A DNA stretch of 64,000 nucleotides from Triglochin maritima. Lineage: Eukaryota > Streptophyta > Magnoliopsida > Alismatales > Juncaginaceae. The position numbers were made by a program, and so were the translations under genes. Each line of letters opens with the position of its first letter. Positions within the stretch are counted from its first letter, which is position 1. This document shows positions 10,110-21,284 of the stretch, in pieces. Location of the stretch: contig OY821775.1 of the NCBI GenBank assembly GCA_963682175.1, forward strand, positions 50,936,053 to 51,000,052, written 5' to 3'. The notes under the pieces were generated by a model. That model was not told the DNA's origin, did no database searches, and saw nothing but the letters and a program-made list of their open reading frames with translations.

Positions 10110-12536
10110 TCAAGGAGGAACTCCCTCGTAATGCAAATTCATGTCCCAGTCATCGAAATCGTGATCCCCCGGTTTGGGTGCTGCAGGGTGTAACGGGGGT
10201 AGAACCTTATTCCTGATGATTTTCTTAACGTTACTTTTAATTATTTTCTCAGACAAAGAAATCCGTCGTTTGCTCGGCGGTCTGCCTTTCCGTCTTGTCT
10301 TATCCAGATTGAGAACGGATGTACCATCGAACATAGGATCGGGTCGTTGCATACGTTCCTTAAGCAACTCAAGTGCCTCTACCGCCTGAAGATATCTATC
10401 GTTTGAGTCGAAAGCGGCCTCGGCGATCCAAACCGCACGACACATTATGTCGGCGTGGCGACGAAGCGCATCGTTCCCCGTTATGCCACTTTGAAGGGGA
10501 AACTTGACTCCATAGCTCCTTCGGATATCCTTCCTCCATCGGTGGACGATGTAAGACTCGGGGAGCAACGCGTTTGGACGTATTCGGGCAATAACAACAT
10601 AAACGTGACAACATAGGATACCGACGTGATCAAACATTCTGCAATCACATACCCACTTCTCATCTCTAATTTGCACTGTGAACCGTTTCGACAATGGGAG
10701 GATATGTGTCAATACATGTTCGGTCACGTTGAAGTGCAATGTGTCGTCCTCGTTGAACTCATCCTTGATGTCGCAGTACATCATCTTCCCAATTTCTAAC
10801 TGCACCTTCTTGAAGACACCCACCGTATACAACTCGCTCAATTGCCTCTCGAATGGATATTTCGAAATCAATTGCGGAGCCTTATGCTGACAATCGAAAT
10901 CAGACTGAGCTTCCTTCTCATACTTGTGGCGTACTACGAGTTCGTATTGTTTCACGAACTGCTTAAGTGTCGTCCTTGATGTGAGGTACTTATCGAAGAA
11001 AGCGTTCATACCCTCACTTCTCTGGGTTGATGTCATTCCTGCGGAAAAACAATCCCGCCAAAATGCAGGTACCCAGCGCTCTCGAATTGCATAAATGGAT
11101 CGGAGCAAATTATTGTCGTGGAACTCGAAATCATCTAGAAAACCCTGCCAATTCTGCTCGAATTCTGTCGGAGTCTTGGAATCGAATACACAGTTGTTGA
11201 GGTCAAACAACGTATGCTCCCGGTACTTCGTGGGCAGCTTCACAGGGGCCTTATTCATTATGTGCCATATACAAAATCTATGCCGCGCTTCAGGGAACAC
11301 AGTCCTAACAGCCGCAGCTATGGCGCCACATTGGTCTGTTATGATCGCCGGGGGGCTTGTATCTGCACACAACGCGATCAAGATAAAAACATATGTTAAT
11401 CCGGACAGAAATAACGTAAACCGGACAGACGTCAAGGGTAAACCGGACGAGCAAAAAACGTAAACCGGACAGACGTAAGGGATAAACCGGACGAGCAAAA
11501 GACGTAAACCGGACAGACGTAAAGGGTAACCGGACAGGCACATAACGTAAAACGGACAAAGCCGGACAAAATAAAACACGTACCGTTCATGCACGTCAAC
11601 CATGTTTGGAACAACCAAATGTAATTTTGTGTCGTCTCGGAAGAGAGGAGTGCGCAACCGAGTAGGACGGACTGGTAGTGGTGATTTACCCCCACAAATG
11701 GGGCAAAAGGCATGTCATACTTGTTTGTTATGTATGTTGTGTCGAAACATATTGCATCTCCAAATTAAGAGTAAGCAGCTCGAGAACCACTGTCGGCCCA
11801 GAACACATTTCGTAGTCTGCCTTCGTCGTCCATATCCATTACGTAAAAGAAGCGGGAATCATTCTTCTGCATCCTGATGAAATAATCTTGGATAGCTTGC
11901 GCATCTCCTTATCCCATTTTGAGGTTTCTAACCTCGTTCACAACATTCCTGCGAAACATAATTTTTATGACAAAGCTAAATGCGTAACTTCAACCAGGTT
12001 AAGTGGAGAATAAATAACCTTAGGTCCCGCTCGTTGAAAGACAATTTATCGTGACCTCCAGCTTCGACCACAAAAGATTGCATGGTCTTGGCGGCAGATA
12101 TACCGGCAGCATCATTGCACGAAATGCGTGCTTTGGCGGACTCCGGGACGGATCGTTTTTGTCGGAGGAAGCGCATCTGGTCTTCCGACAGCATGGCGTG
12201 ATTATGTTCGAGATCTACGTAGTTAATTACGTAGCCTCTGGATGGATTACTGGAGACCCTAATCCGAGCAGTGCATTCGACCCTACCGGATAACCTATGT
12301 TTCGGTCTACCTTCACCTTGGTTTCCGGGAGCATTACCCTCCTTTGAGCAAGTAAGAGTGGCCAGTATTACAACACCATGATCGTAATGAGATTGCCTTA
12401 TCTTCACACGAAAACAACAGGAATCGGCGTATGAAACGTAAAATGCTTTGACTTCTTCGAAGGAAGGAAAATTCATCATCACTTGAGGGACGTTGGAGGC
12501 ATGAGCCGGCTGTGAGGACACATTTACGAGTGTCAT
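10110..12536 (-). pseudogene. FAR1-type Mutator transposase of MULE1, near-complete with two stop codons
   Basis: The product is the DNA transposase that would mobilise MULE1. Exons are 12536-12019, 11948-11584 and 11362-10110; phases agree and total 712 codons. Exon 1 holds the FAR1 DNA-binding domain (FPSFEEVKAFYVSYA, then RVECTARIRV and LEHNHAM). Exon 2 begins the MULE domain (RFFYVMDMDDEGRLRNVFWA, CFDTTYITNKYDMPFAPF), including the first catalytic Asp. Exon 3 gives AIITDQCGAI (second Asp), TQRSEGMNAFFDKYL (Glu) and a SWIM zinc finger (VCDCRMFDHVGILCCHVY). Two TAA stops interrupt exon 2 at 11911-11909 and 11767-11765. Everything else is open, so inactivation looks recent. The ATG chosen is the first in frame before the conserved domain; an upstream non-coding exon is possible. 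Confidence 0.88.
11363..11583 (-). repeat. TCCGG minisatellite inside intron 2 of the MULE1 transposase (array III)
   Basis: The intron between CATGAACG|GTACGT and TGTGCAG carries at least eight units of GTCTGTCCGGTTTACGT type, on the minus (sense) strand. It is a diverged relative of array I. The array takes up most of this 221-bp intron, while the neighbouring 70-bp intron 1 (12018-11949) has none. Confidence 0.85.
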
Positions 12537-12738
12537 TACAGTACAACATAAATGGAGGAAGGAGAGAAGAAGGAATGGTTCGTAGGATCGGAATAACCAA
12601 GACACTCATATTTGTATCTCCGTGAAGCGCCAAAGAATAAGAAAGAAGACGGAGGACGTGCTGATTTGAAAAGCATTAAATGCGATGGTGGACGCATCGG
12701 GAAAATAAAACAACAGCAAAAAAATTCAGCAGTAAGTA

Positions 12739-12860
12739 GTACGTCTGTCCGGAATAAGTGTTCCAATTGTCCGGCATAAATAGTAACTGTGTCCGGAATA
12801 AGTTATGCGCTTGTCCAGAAACTAAAGAAAATGACTGATGTGTGTGTCCGGAAAAAAATG
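12739..12860 (+). repeat. TCCGGA repeat remnant upstream of the MULE1 transposase (array IV)
   Basis: About five degenerate units (CTGTCCGGAATAAGTGTTCC, TTGTCCGGCATAAATAG, GTGTCCGGAATAAGTT) lie upstream of the first coding exon of the transposase, probably in its leader or a leader intron. They are antisense to that gene, unlike array III. Confidence 0.75.
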
Positions 12861-13118
12861 AATTTATTAATAAAGAGAAAGGAAAAAATAGGAGGACGGA
12901 TGTTGAGTAACTAGTCTTCAGTCTGTGTAGGAGCGGCAAAATGAAGTGAGTGATTTGAGACGCATTAATGAGGGATGGAGAAATTTGTACGAAACGAGGA
13001 ATAAACTAAACAAAGAAAGGAAAATTGTTTCTGGGGAGAGTGCGCACTCAGCCGCGTCTGGTGACTGGGTTGCCCACATCAGCCAGTGTGCTGACTGGGT
13101 TAGCAGCGTCCGTGACGC

Positions 13119-14129
13119 GAGCGTTCAACAAACATTTCCCATAAACAATAGGAAATGCAAACAAACAAACAAACAAGTTCTTGATCAAAGTCACTTTAGG
13201 TTACGTTGGTTCGCTCTATGATCTTATATATACCAAGTGTACTTACTGATTTTGAACCCACTAAACAACTATCTTCATCAAAATCATAACCCTCCAAGTT
13301 CATCAGAATGTCAATTGCATGAACACTCTCATTCGTAGATTAAGGTCCATGTAAGCATTATTCTTGTTTGGGTAATTACGTATCTGATTTATTATCCCCA
13401 ACTAATTACGTGTCTGTTTGGGTAATTCATTAGTACAAGAAGTGTAGCTCTATATCCTTACATTTACAAGGTTGAGTATGCAAAATTTCAGGATTTAAAT
13501 TGGAAATAAATTGGGAAATGTGATGTGTCGTGGGAACTGGAAAGGAGACTTGACCAGACCAGTCCAGAGTCCAGACCACAGGTTTGGATTATTATTATTA
13601 TTGTGGGCACAACTGGATTTCGATTGCATTATATTTTATTCGAAGGAATATCCATCTCAAAACTTTTGGAGGTGGAGGAATTGAGGAAAGCTCCAAGTGC
13701 TCATGACTACGACTTTTTTATAAATTTAAGTTAAACTAAATAAATACACATAAATTATAAATATGTTGGTGACCATTCATCAAATACAGCAGAACCGAGG
13801 GAAGGTCTGTAAAGTTTCGGGCCATGTGTTAATCCAGCCCACCTTAAGAAACTTTTGAGGTTATATGATGACATGGGCTGAGATAGATATTTAAGGCCCT
13901 ACAACGTTCTTCAAATCAGACTCACGGATAAAGGAAGAAGATGGTGGTTGGTTGCATAAATAATCACATTTTTCAAGTAGATGTCACTCATGTAAGAGGG
14001 TGTGGGAAAACAAATCCTTCTTAAAAGTTAAAATTGTGATATTCTTCGGAAGAGAAACGTTATTGTTTAACTTTAACCATATGTGTGGTGTTCGAACTTC
14101 GACTTCCAAAATGTTAATCAGGTTAGGGA
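13119..14129. other. Spacer between two Mutator-like elements
   Basis: No supported gene. The open frame at 13525-13734 has no recognisable domain and its composition resembles intergenic sequence. No tRNA or repeat array is seen. Confidence 0.5.
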
Positions 14130-14340
14130 GCTACTATCCGTGGTAGGAAAATTACTTAAATCGTCCTAAAATTTACTTTTTTGTCATTAACAAATCAATT
14201 AATACACATTTCGTCCCGTGTCTTTAAACAGTGTGTTAGACTCAGTTTTACTCACATTCTTAGTACCAACACCACGAAAATGTCTGGCGAAGCACCTCGA
14301 TCCGGCGAGGTAACAGGGGCGGATTTTTTTTCCCGACTCG

Positions 14341-14425
14341 GGCGTTTGGCTAAGCCGCCTCCACCAATGTGTAGGCATCTTAGCTAGGCGCCTCCACAAA
14401 GGTGGAGGCGGTTTAGCCAGACACC
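14341..14425. other. Hairpin in the probable first intron of MULE2-A transposase
   Basis: GGCGTTTGGCTAAGCCGCC at 14341 pairs with GGCGGTTTAGCCAGACACC ending at 14425; the stem is about 25 bp with a few mismatches. An inner partial copy (AGCTAGGCGCCTCCAC) sits in the loop. MULE2-B and MULE2-C carry different hairpins at the same place. A pyrimidine-rich run and TTTTTCAG follow, consistent with an intron. Confidence 0.75.
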
Positions 14426-14987
14426 TTTTTTTTAAATTTTTTAAATTTTCTGTTAAATTTAATTTTTTCAGGTTCCGTTGCAAGATTTCGGTGGTGATGG
14501 AGCAGATTACAGTGAGCTTTTTGACAGTAAATAAATATTTACAACAATCGAGGAAATTTGTAAATGGACGAAACAAGTTGCAATAGGAGCCAGATTTTTT
14601 TTGGTTATATCATCATACAAACCAAAAGCAGATAACCGGATGGATTGTTACCTGAGATGTGATCACAAACGTGAAATGAGTTCTCGTGATACGAGTATTG
14701 CACTGCGAAAGAATACAAAAAGAAAAGATTGCGGTTGTCGGTTTTTGGTAAAAGTGGTGGAGCGATGGGATCGTGATGGATGGGTCATTGTTTCTAGTAG
14801 CACCTATGGGCGGAACAACCACGCACTTGCAGTTTATTCAGAGGGTCACCGACAGGTCAGCGGACTTGGTGTTGCAGCAAAGCAAATTGTTCGTGATATG
14901 ACAGACGCACAAGCAAGATCACGTAACATTTTGTTGGCGGTAAAGGAGAAATTCCCAGACGATAATCACAATCAAAGACACATTTAT

Positions 14988-16578
14988 TGTGGGATCGTGT
15001 GGGTCTATGGGTCCACAAACTAAACACGATTAAGCCCTAATTAACTACTTGGTTGATTGATCAAAGAATTGCAGCGGAAATTAAAAACAAATCAAACACA
15101 AGTAGGAAAGCAATGCAAACCACACAAGAAGACACCAGATTTACAGAGGTTCGGCCGCGCCTACGTCCTCTCTTGCAAGCCCCTCTCGAATCCCCGTTCG
15201 AGCTCCTCTTGCGTCTTCACTATGCCTCCCCGTTCCGGGCCGGGAGCAACGCCTTTTACAAGTCTTCAAGCTCGCGAACAACCCTCGCCGAGCTTGGCAC
15301 CACCTCTCACAAACCGAGAGATTCACTTCGGGCTTTCACCGAAATCCTTGCTTCTTTGTCTTGGGCTTACACCAAGACCCTTGCTCACTTTGTCTTGGGC
15401 TTTCACCAAGATCATTGCTCTCTTGACAACAATTGGAGTGGAACTCACTCTTCTAGTATTGAGCACAACAGATGCTAATATGAATGTATGATGAAGGATG
15501 TGGAAATTAGGCTTTGGAATCACTAATTGGGAGCTTTGAGGTTGTGGAAAATCTCACTATAAGTTTGACACTTTGGAGTTGTGAAATCTTGTGGAAAACT
15601 AAGTGTGAACCTCTATTTATAAGCTCCTAAAGATTTCTAGCCGTTTGGACAAGATTTGATTGGGTTTTGTGCAAGATACACAAAACAGAAAAACGGGTTC
15701 AGAAATCTGTCCAGAAACGGTCGACCGAAAGGTGTATCGGTCGACCGAACCCTTGAGTCTGTTGATGGATCGGTTGACCGAACATAGGTACTGGTCGACC
15801 GAAACACTTAAGTTCTATAGGTCAACGGTCGACCGAGCAAGTACCGGTCGACCGAACTACTGGGTTCGGTAGAGAGAAATCTTGATCGGTTGGACAAACT
15901 TGTGTCGACCGATAGCAGGTAGATTTTACCAATTTGAACGGTCGACCGAACTAGGCAAATGGTTCGACCGGTTCTAATGTATATGGGGGTGTATATTGAG
16001 AAAAATGTGTATACGACCGTTGTATAATACGACAAAATAAAACGGTCGTATTTTTACCAAAAATAGCAAACGAAACGGTCGACCGAAGGTTTACCGGTCG
16101 ACCGAACAGGTCTGGGTAATCGGTTAAATAGATGTGTGATCGGTTGAATGGATTGGTCTGGTATAACAAAAATTGTGTATAACCGGTCGACCGAAAGGTG
16201 AACGGTCGACCGAACTCAGGCAGACTGGCGACCAATGTTTTAGGTGTTTAGGTGATCTAATGGAGTCCAAATTATATGATATTTTGTGTGTGACTCCTAA
16301 AAGGAACCTAGTGTGTGAATGCATGCATATTAGCTTAAGTTATGCTCAATTCACATAAGTTCCTAATTCTCAAAGAAAGGTAAAATTACATGTCTTCAAT
16401 CCTAGCTTGATTACATGTCTTGACTTGATTTTTCTTCTTTCTTGAGTCTTGATCACCTGTAGATGTTAGCACAATACAACATGTATACTATTATACTACA
16501 TGTGCTAATCTACATGTCCTTATTAAGATTAGGTTTAATTACATCATCAAAATACGGATTAAGGCCAAAAAGCCAACA
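14988..16578. mobile_element. Solo LTR, family X, inserted in MULE2-A transposase
   Basis: It starts TGTGGGATCGTGTGGG and ends AAAAGCCAACA, with a perfect TTTAT target duplication at 14983-14987 and 16579-16583. Length is 1591 bp. The uninterrupted site (CACATTTATAACTTCAGAGA) is seen, on the other strand, in MULE2-B near 32400, which confirms the insertion point. No internal retroelement region remains. It holds GGTCGACCG-type palindromes at about 15717-16215, though the rest is not recognisably similar to LTR family Y. Confidence 0.92.
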
Positions 16579-17395
16579 TTTATAACTTCAGAGAATACAT
16601 GAGGATGACGAAATCTGAAAACAGGAATCCTGCGCAGCAGTTTCTCAGTCAAGCAGTGCAGCATAACTATTTGCATTGGATTGTGGCAGATGAAGAAACT
16701 AATGTCCTCACTCACGCATTTTTGGCACATCCGACTTCAGTTCAGTTGTTGCATACATACTCATTCGTAATCTGCATAGATTCGACGTATAAGATGAACA
16801 AGTACAAGATGTCTTTGTTTGAGATGGTTGGAGTTACTCCAACAAACATGGATTTCCTCGTCGGATATGCGATTTTGCAGGATGAGACCGAGTCTAGTTA
16901 CCGGTGGGTATTGGAGAGGTTGCGAGATCTGTTATTGGATATTGTTAGCCCGACTGCAATAATAGTGGACCGGGAGTTGGGTCTGATGCGATCAGTGGCA
17001 GAGGTTTTTCCTGAGTCTGCTCATTTACTATGCACCTGACATATCAACAAAGACGTGTACAACTACGCATATCACGTATTCGGCAAGGAAAAGCAGCTTG
17101 CAGAGAGTTTTAGGTGTGGAAAGTGGAGGAGAGTCATACTTTCTGATTCACATACGGATTATTATAGAACAGTCCGTAATCTGAAAGATTCTTACAAGTC
17201 CTGGCCAATACTGACGGAGTATGTGGAAGACACGTGGTTGGTGCATAAGGAGAATTTTGTGTTGAATTGGACGAATAAAGTTCTTCATTTCGGCAACACT
17301 ACGAACTGCAGGGTGGAAAATGAACATTCGGCTCTGAAAGAGTGGATCACTACATCGATTGCCGCTCTCGACACTCTTTTCGACCGCGTGAACTC

Positions 17396-19447
17396 TATAA
17401 GATTTCATGTTTAATTGTACATATTTATTTTCGAAATTTTTATGCACAATAAGGATCAATTTATAATTTTCTATGATTTATTTCATGCATGCATCAATTT
17501 GTTTCAATATCTAGTTTCAAAACTTTATTAAAACAAATATGGGCTCCGAAATTCATACCTAGAAGTTCTCTAAAACTTCTTGAAGATTCGGAGACGTTGG
17601 GGATGCTCCTCGCTGCGCCGGATGCCTCCGAGTATTCACCAAACTCTAAACAAGATCGGAGAGAGGGAAGCTAGTCTCTCAATCTCCGATAGGGTTTAGA
17701 ATCCAATTACTAACCCCTCTTTTATTCTCTTGAGAAGATGATCTCTTAAGAACTAAACTAAACTTAAGAATTAAGGAATTTTCGTAGAGAATTATGGAGA
17801 GAGAATTTTTTGCATGAGAAAACAATGAATAAAAATTAAGGAGGTAATGAGATAAACTTGTATTTATAAGTTCTCTCCAAATTACTTATTCATGTGCAAC
17901 CTCTTGCCCATGATTTCATGCAAAATTCCATCTAACCATCCATTATTTAATAATAAATAATATTAGCCACGAATTAAATCAATTATGGACCAATTCCATG
18001 CATGATCTAATTAATTCTTAAATTAATTCTGCATTAACCGTCTGGACCGGTCGACCGTTTGGAGGTTCGGTCGACCACTCGAACCAGGTTTCGGTCGACC
18101 GTTCAATAACTCGGTCGACCGTTCGTAACAGGAACTATTCCATCGCAATGTTCGGTCGACCGACCGATCACATTCGGTCGACCGTTCGAACAGATGAAAA
18201 TTCCCTATAATCGGTCGAGACACGTCCGGTCGACCGTGCCCGATCGGTCGACCGTTTACTGCTAACCAGTCGACCGTTGGAGCACTGTTCTGCAAACTTG
18301 TCAAATTTCGGTTTAACCCCTACAAAATTTGACATTTCGGGATTAGTAGTAAATTCACAACTTATGTAACATATTATCCTATGTAATGATCAATCATTAC
18401 ACCCCATAATATTTACATCACATATGAATTTTATTTAGATTCTAATTACATTATTAATCACAACATAATTTTGATTTTACTTGTTCACCCCATGTGTCAT
18501 ATTTTCTACATGAAACCCGACACATCTTATGAACTCAAAATCCCCATTTCTTGTTTTCCAGTTTTGTGGTGTGACCTATGAGAGGATCTAAACTAAGTTG
18601 GCAGTGATATTAAGAGCTTAATATCACAAGCTATAGGCGGTATCTAGCTACACATTATAGCTCCCAATTAGTTAGATGTCTTAATTCCACTCGAACCAAA
18701 ACCCGATCCATTTAGTGGTGGAGTGCACCGCTTGTGTCCGTCCCTTGCCTCATGATATTAAGAATACATACAAAGTAGTATTGTGTCATCTTTGTATTAG
18801 TATTCATTTCTTGATCTCTTTAAGCTAGTTATAAATATGTGACTTAACTCAAATCACATTGTGCACATTATAACTTTGCTTTATCAAGGGGCCCACTAAT
18901 ATCATCACTCAATTAAGAGGGGCAATGATAGTCTTTTGACTAACTATCTTCTCCAACAAAAGTTGTACTTAACCAACCAATGCCTTTACACTACACTTAT
19001 CGATAGTTCAAGACACTGATCTAATTAAGTATTCCTTAAGTGATTAGATATAAGTCTCATATCAAAGGACCAAAGACACAGTAAAATATTAATGACACAG
19101 AAACACATTTCTATAATATTTTACTTATTATGTCTATTCAGTATACAAAAGTAATATTTTCCTCTTTTGCATACCCGTGTTGTCACTCACTTGTAGAGCT
19201 ACAATGATCTATGACCGACACGACAATCTTAACCTGGTAATTAATGTCTCATGTTAATTACCATGATTGCGAATATCTTTTGTTTTATGTAAACCAATAT
19301 CTTTTAGAGCTCTACGGTTAAGGACCAAGAGTCTCTTCCTTAACACTTCTAAAAGACGAATAACATAAACAAGGAACAAAATGATTTCTCATTCAATTCA
19401 TAATAATTGACATTTAAAAGTAAAACTTTTAGAACACATTCCCTTCA
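17396..19447. mobile_element. Solo LTR, family Y, copy 2, inserted in MULE2-A transposase
   Basis: It aligns along its whole length with 5228-7295. It begins TATAAGATTTCATG (copy 1 has TGTTGGATTTCATG) and ends CATTCCCTTCA. The perfect 5-bp target duplication AACTC lies at 17391-17395 and 19448-19452. Length is 2052 bp. The first dinucleotide TA instead of TG is shared with copy 3 and is either a drifted or a non-canonical end. A GGTCGACCG cluster lies at about 18045-18275. Confidence 0.92.
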
Positions 19448-19779
19448 AACTCGACTATTGAAATGCAGCTGACGAATATTTGGAACTTTCTTGAAGATTC
19501 GAAACGTCGAATTGTGACAAACTACATAGGTCCTTTGTTTCAGCATATAAATAACCGAGTTTCGCATCACTGCTTGTCGTTATTGACTCAGGAGTTGAAG
19601 AGAATGCATGACTTAGGTGATGAAGTTGAATATCGTTGTGGGTGTGCTTTTCTAACATCACATGAGATTCCTTGTGCGTGTACCATGTACGAGTGCGTCT
19701 GGCGATGTGGCATCCGAAACTCGGAATGACGCTGCCATCTAGAGGACCACCGGGCATAATATCCGTGACGATCCAAGAC

Positions 19780-20762
19780 TCACTCCTCACCCTTCTTCGT
19801 CTTCTGAGCTCGGGCGTCTGCAGTGCACGAACTCGAATCACCGGTCCCAAACCGACCACCTCGACCCTTCCTAATGACCCACTCAGCCGAAAGATTACAA
19901 TCTCGCCCCCGTCCTCGACCGGACTGATGTATTGCCTCCTCCTGTGGCCCCAAGTCATACCGACCCACATCGTCACTATCGTCGTGACTCCTCAACTCAT
20001 CTGAATCATCCTCGTCGTCGAAAGAATCCTCAGGTATCTGACGACGACGTAACAGATCTCTCTCTCTCTCTCTCCTAACTGAAGCAGAAATACCACATGT
20101 ACGTGGATGACGAGGACCTGACTCGTCTGCTACACTACGTACCGCGCGTAAGGGAATTGATTTCCCTTTTCCTCCACGATAACCCGATGACTATTAATTC
20201 AATTTTAAAAATAAAATTTTATTAATGGATTTACTAAAATAAATAAACTAATTATTAACATAATAATCGATTTATTTAGCAATTATCACAATTAATCAAT
20301 AATCCTTTACTAAAAGCGTACACAACTAATTATTAACATAATAATCAATTTATTTAACTATTATCACAATTAATCAATAATTTATTAATTATTACTAAAA
20401 TAATTAAACTATTTATTAACTTAATAATTGATTTATTTATTTATTATCACGATTTATAATCAATAAAGGATTTACTAAACTAATTTAATTCATCATTAAC
20501 ATAATATTCAATTTATTTTAAATTTATCACAATTTATAATCAATTTAAATAATTAAAAAAAAATCCAGGACGTCAGCGGGAGACGTCTGCCCTACGTGGG
20601 AGGTGTCTCCCGCAGACGCCTAGCCCAATGTTCGGACGTCTCCCGTGGACGTCCCACCCAATTTTTTTATTTTTTTTAAAAATTAATTAAAATAAACAAT
20701 GCAATTACGAGATGTGTGTAGTCTGGGACGTCCGTTGGTTCTTTTCCTGACCTCCGAGACAT
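19780..20762 (-). pseudogene. Second, convergent gene of MULE2-A (small charged protein of unknown function)
   Basis: Exon 1 is 20762-20709 (MSRRSGKEPTDVPDYTHL, 18 codons, donor GTAATT). Exon 2 starts at 20190 after TTAATAG (SSGYRGGKGKSIPLRAVRSV) and ends at TGA 19780. An acidic stretch (DSFDDEDDSDELRSHDDSDD) and basic segments follow. A GA-dinucleotide run near 20055-20075 shifts the frame, so this copy is probably broken. The exon 1 sequence, its length of 18 codons, its donor site and the exon 2 start recur in MULE2-B (31302-31355 and from 31674), so this is a real gene of the family. It ends about 50 bp from the transposase stop. The arrangement recalls the two convergent genes of maize MuDR, but I see no sequence similarity to claim. 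Confidence 0.72.
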
Positions 20763-20902
20763 TATATCTGGTGAATAAAAGAGTAATACGAAGAGAAAAT
20801 TGTGTTAAAAGAGTAAAATGAAGAGTTATATAAGTATAAATGGTAGAAAGACAAAATGGTAATCTGTACGGACGATTTAAGTAGTTTTACGGCGACGAAT
20901 TA

Positions 20903-21232
20903 TTGCAGTTCAGTTAGATTATTATAATAACTTCTAGTTTATCTGAAGTTAAGGACATAACTTACAATTATTGCGTTGCAACTTTCACCAACGTGCGGTT
21001 CTCCTACACTCTTCCCTACGTTTTGTAGTTCGGATCCAACAATAATAATTAATTGCAGAAAAGGACAACCCAACCTTCTTGGCGCTCTTCTAAACGCCCA
21101 CCACGTGGCGGGTAATCCTTCCTCACCCTCAAACACCCTCAAAAGTCCACAAAACCACAATATTTCATGACCAAATCTCCCTTTCCGTGGAAGGGCATTT
21201 TCGTCATCTTCACTCCACCTCCGAGCTCTAAA

Positions 21233-21263
<31 letters not shown>

Positions 21264-21284
21264 AGGAGAAAGTTAGGGTTGGAG
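20903..21284. promoter_or_regulatory. OEP16 upstream region with GAA repeat
   Basis: This is the spacer between MULE2-A and the OEP16 start codon. A (GAA) repeat at about 21234-21265 lies in the probable 5' leader, just before the ATG at 21285. The leftward transposon end is only about 380 bp from the start codon, so part of the promoter may lie within element sequence. Confidence 0.6.

Larger units (their letters stand above)
2181..13103. mobile_element. MULE1: Mutator-like element with convergent Ulp1-like and FAR1-type transposase genes
   Basis: The element is defined by its cargo: a plus-strand DUF1985/Ulp1 (C48) gene at about 2470-8319 and a minus-strand FAR1-type transposase at 12536-10110, tail to tail. 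The ends are tentative. A perfect 15-bp direct repeat, CAGCGTCCGTGACGC, lies at 2166-2180 and 13104-13118. Inside it, both termini read inward with related degenerate sequence (ACC-AGTCAGC and ACCCAGTCAGC). Mutator target duplications are normally 9-11 bp, so only part of the 15 bp may be duplication. Without the nested solo LTR the element is about 8.9 kb. Ulp1-bearing MULEs are known in plants; the repeat-filled introns are the unusual part. Confidence 0.75.
14281..19729 (+). pseudogene. MULE2 transposase, broken by two solo LTRs and two stop codons
   Basis: A Mutator-type transposase. It starts MSGEAPRSGEVTGADFFS at 14281, then a hairpin-bearing stretch (probable intron), and resumes after TTTTTCAG at 14472 (VPLQDFGGDGADYSELFDSK). 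A FAR1-like N-terminal part follows (KRKDCGCRFLVKVVERWDRD). LTR X interrupts after 14987. The frame resumes at 16584 with ICIDSTYKMNKYKMSLFEMV (first catalytic Asp) and AIIVDRELGLMRSVAEVFPE (second Asp). LTR Y interrupts after 17395. The end, from 19453, carries a SWIM-like CGCAFLTSHEIPCAC. Stops: TAA at 14532 and TGA at 17037 (the Trp of the conserved C-x-WHI motif). The reading frame is preserved exactly across both insertions once one target duplication is discounted. Confidence 0.88.
14130..20902. mobile_element. MULE2 copy A: Mutator-like element with two convergent genes, split by two solo LTRs
   Basis: Terminal inverted repeats share ACTACTTAAATCGTCC: left near 14151-14166 and right, reversed, near 20871-20886. 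They are followed by related subterminal sequence on both sides (TTTTGTC and ATTAATACAC or ACTCTTCATTTTACTC types). Two further copies (31164-33294 and 35649-36452) define the family. Internal genes are a transposase (plus, 14281-19729) and a small charged protein (minus, 20762-19780). Removing the two LTRs (1591 and 2052 bp) gives about 3.1 kb. The exact ends and target duplication could not be fixed by eye. Confidence 0.82.
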
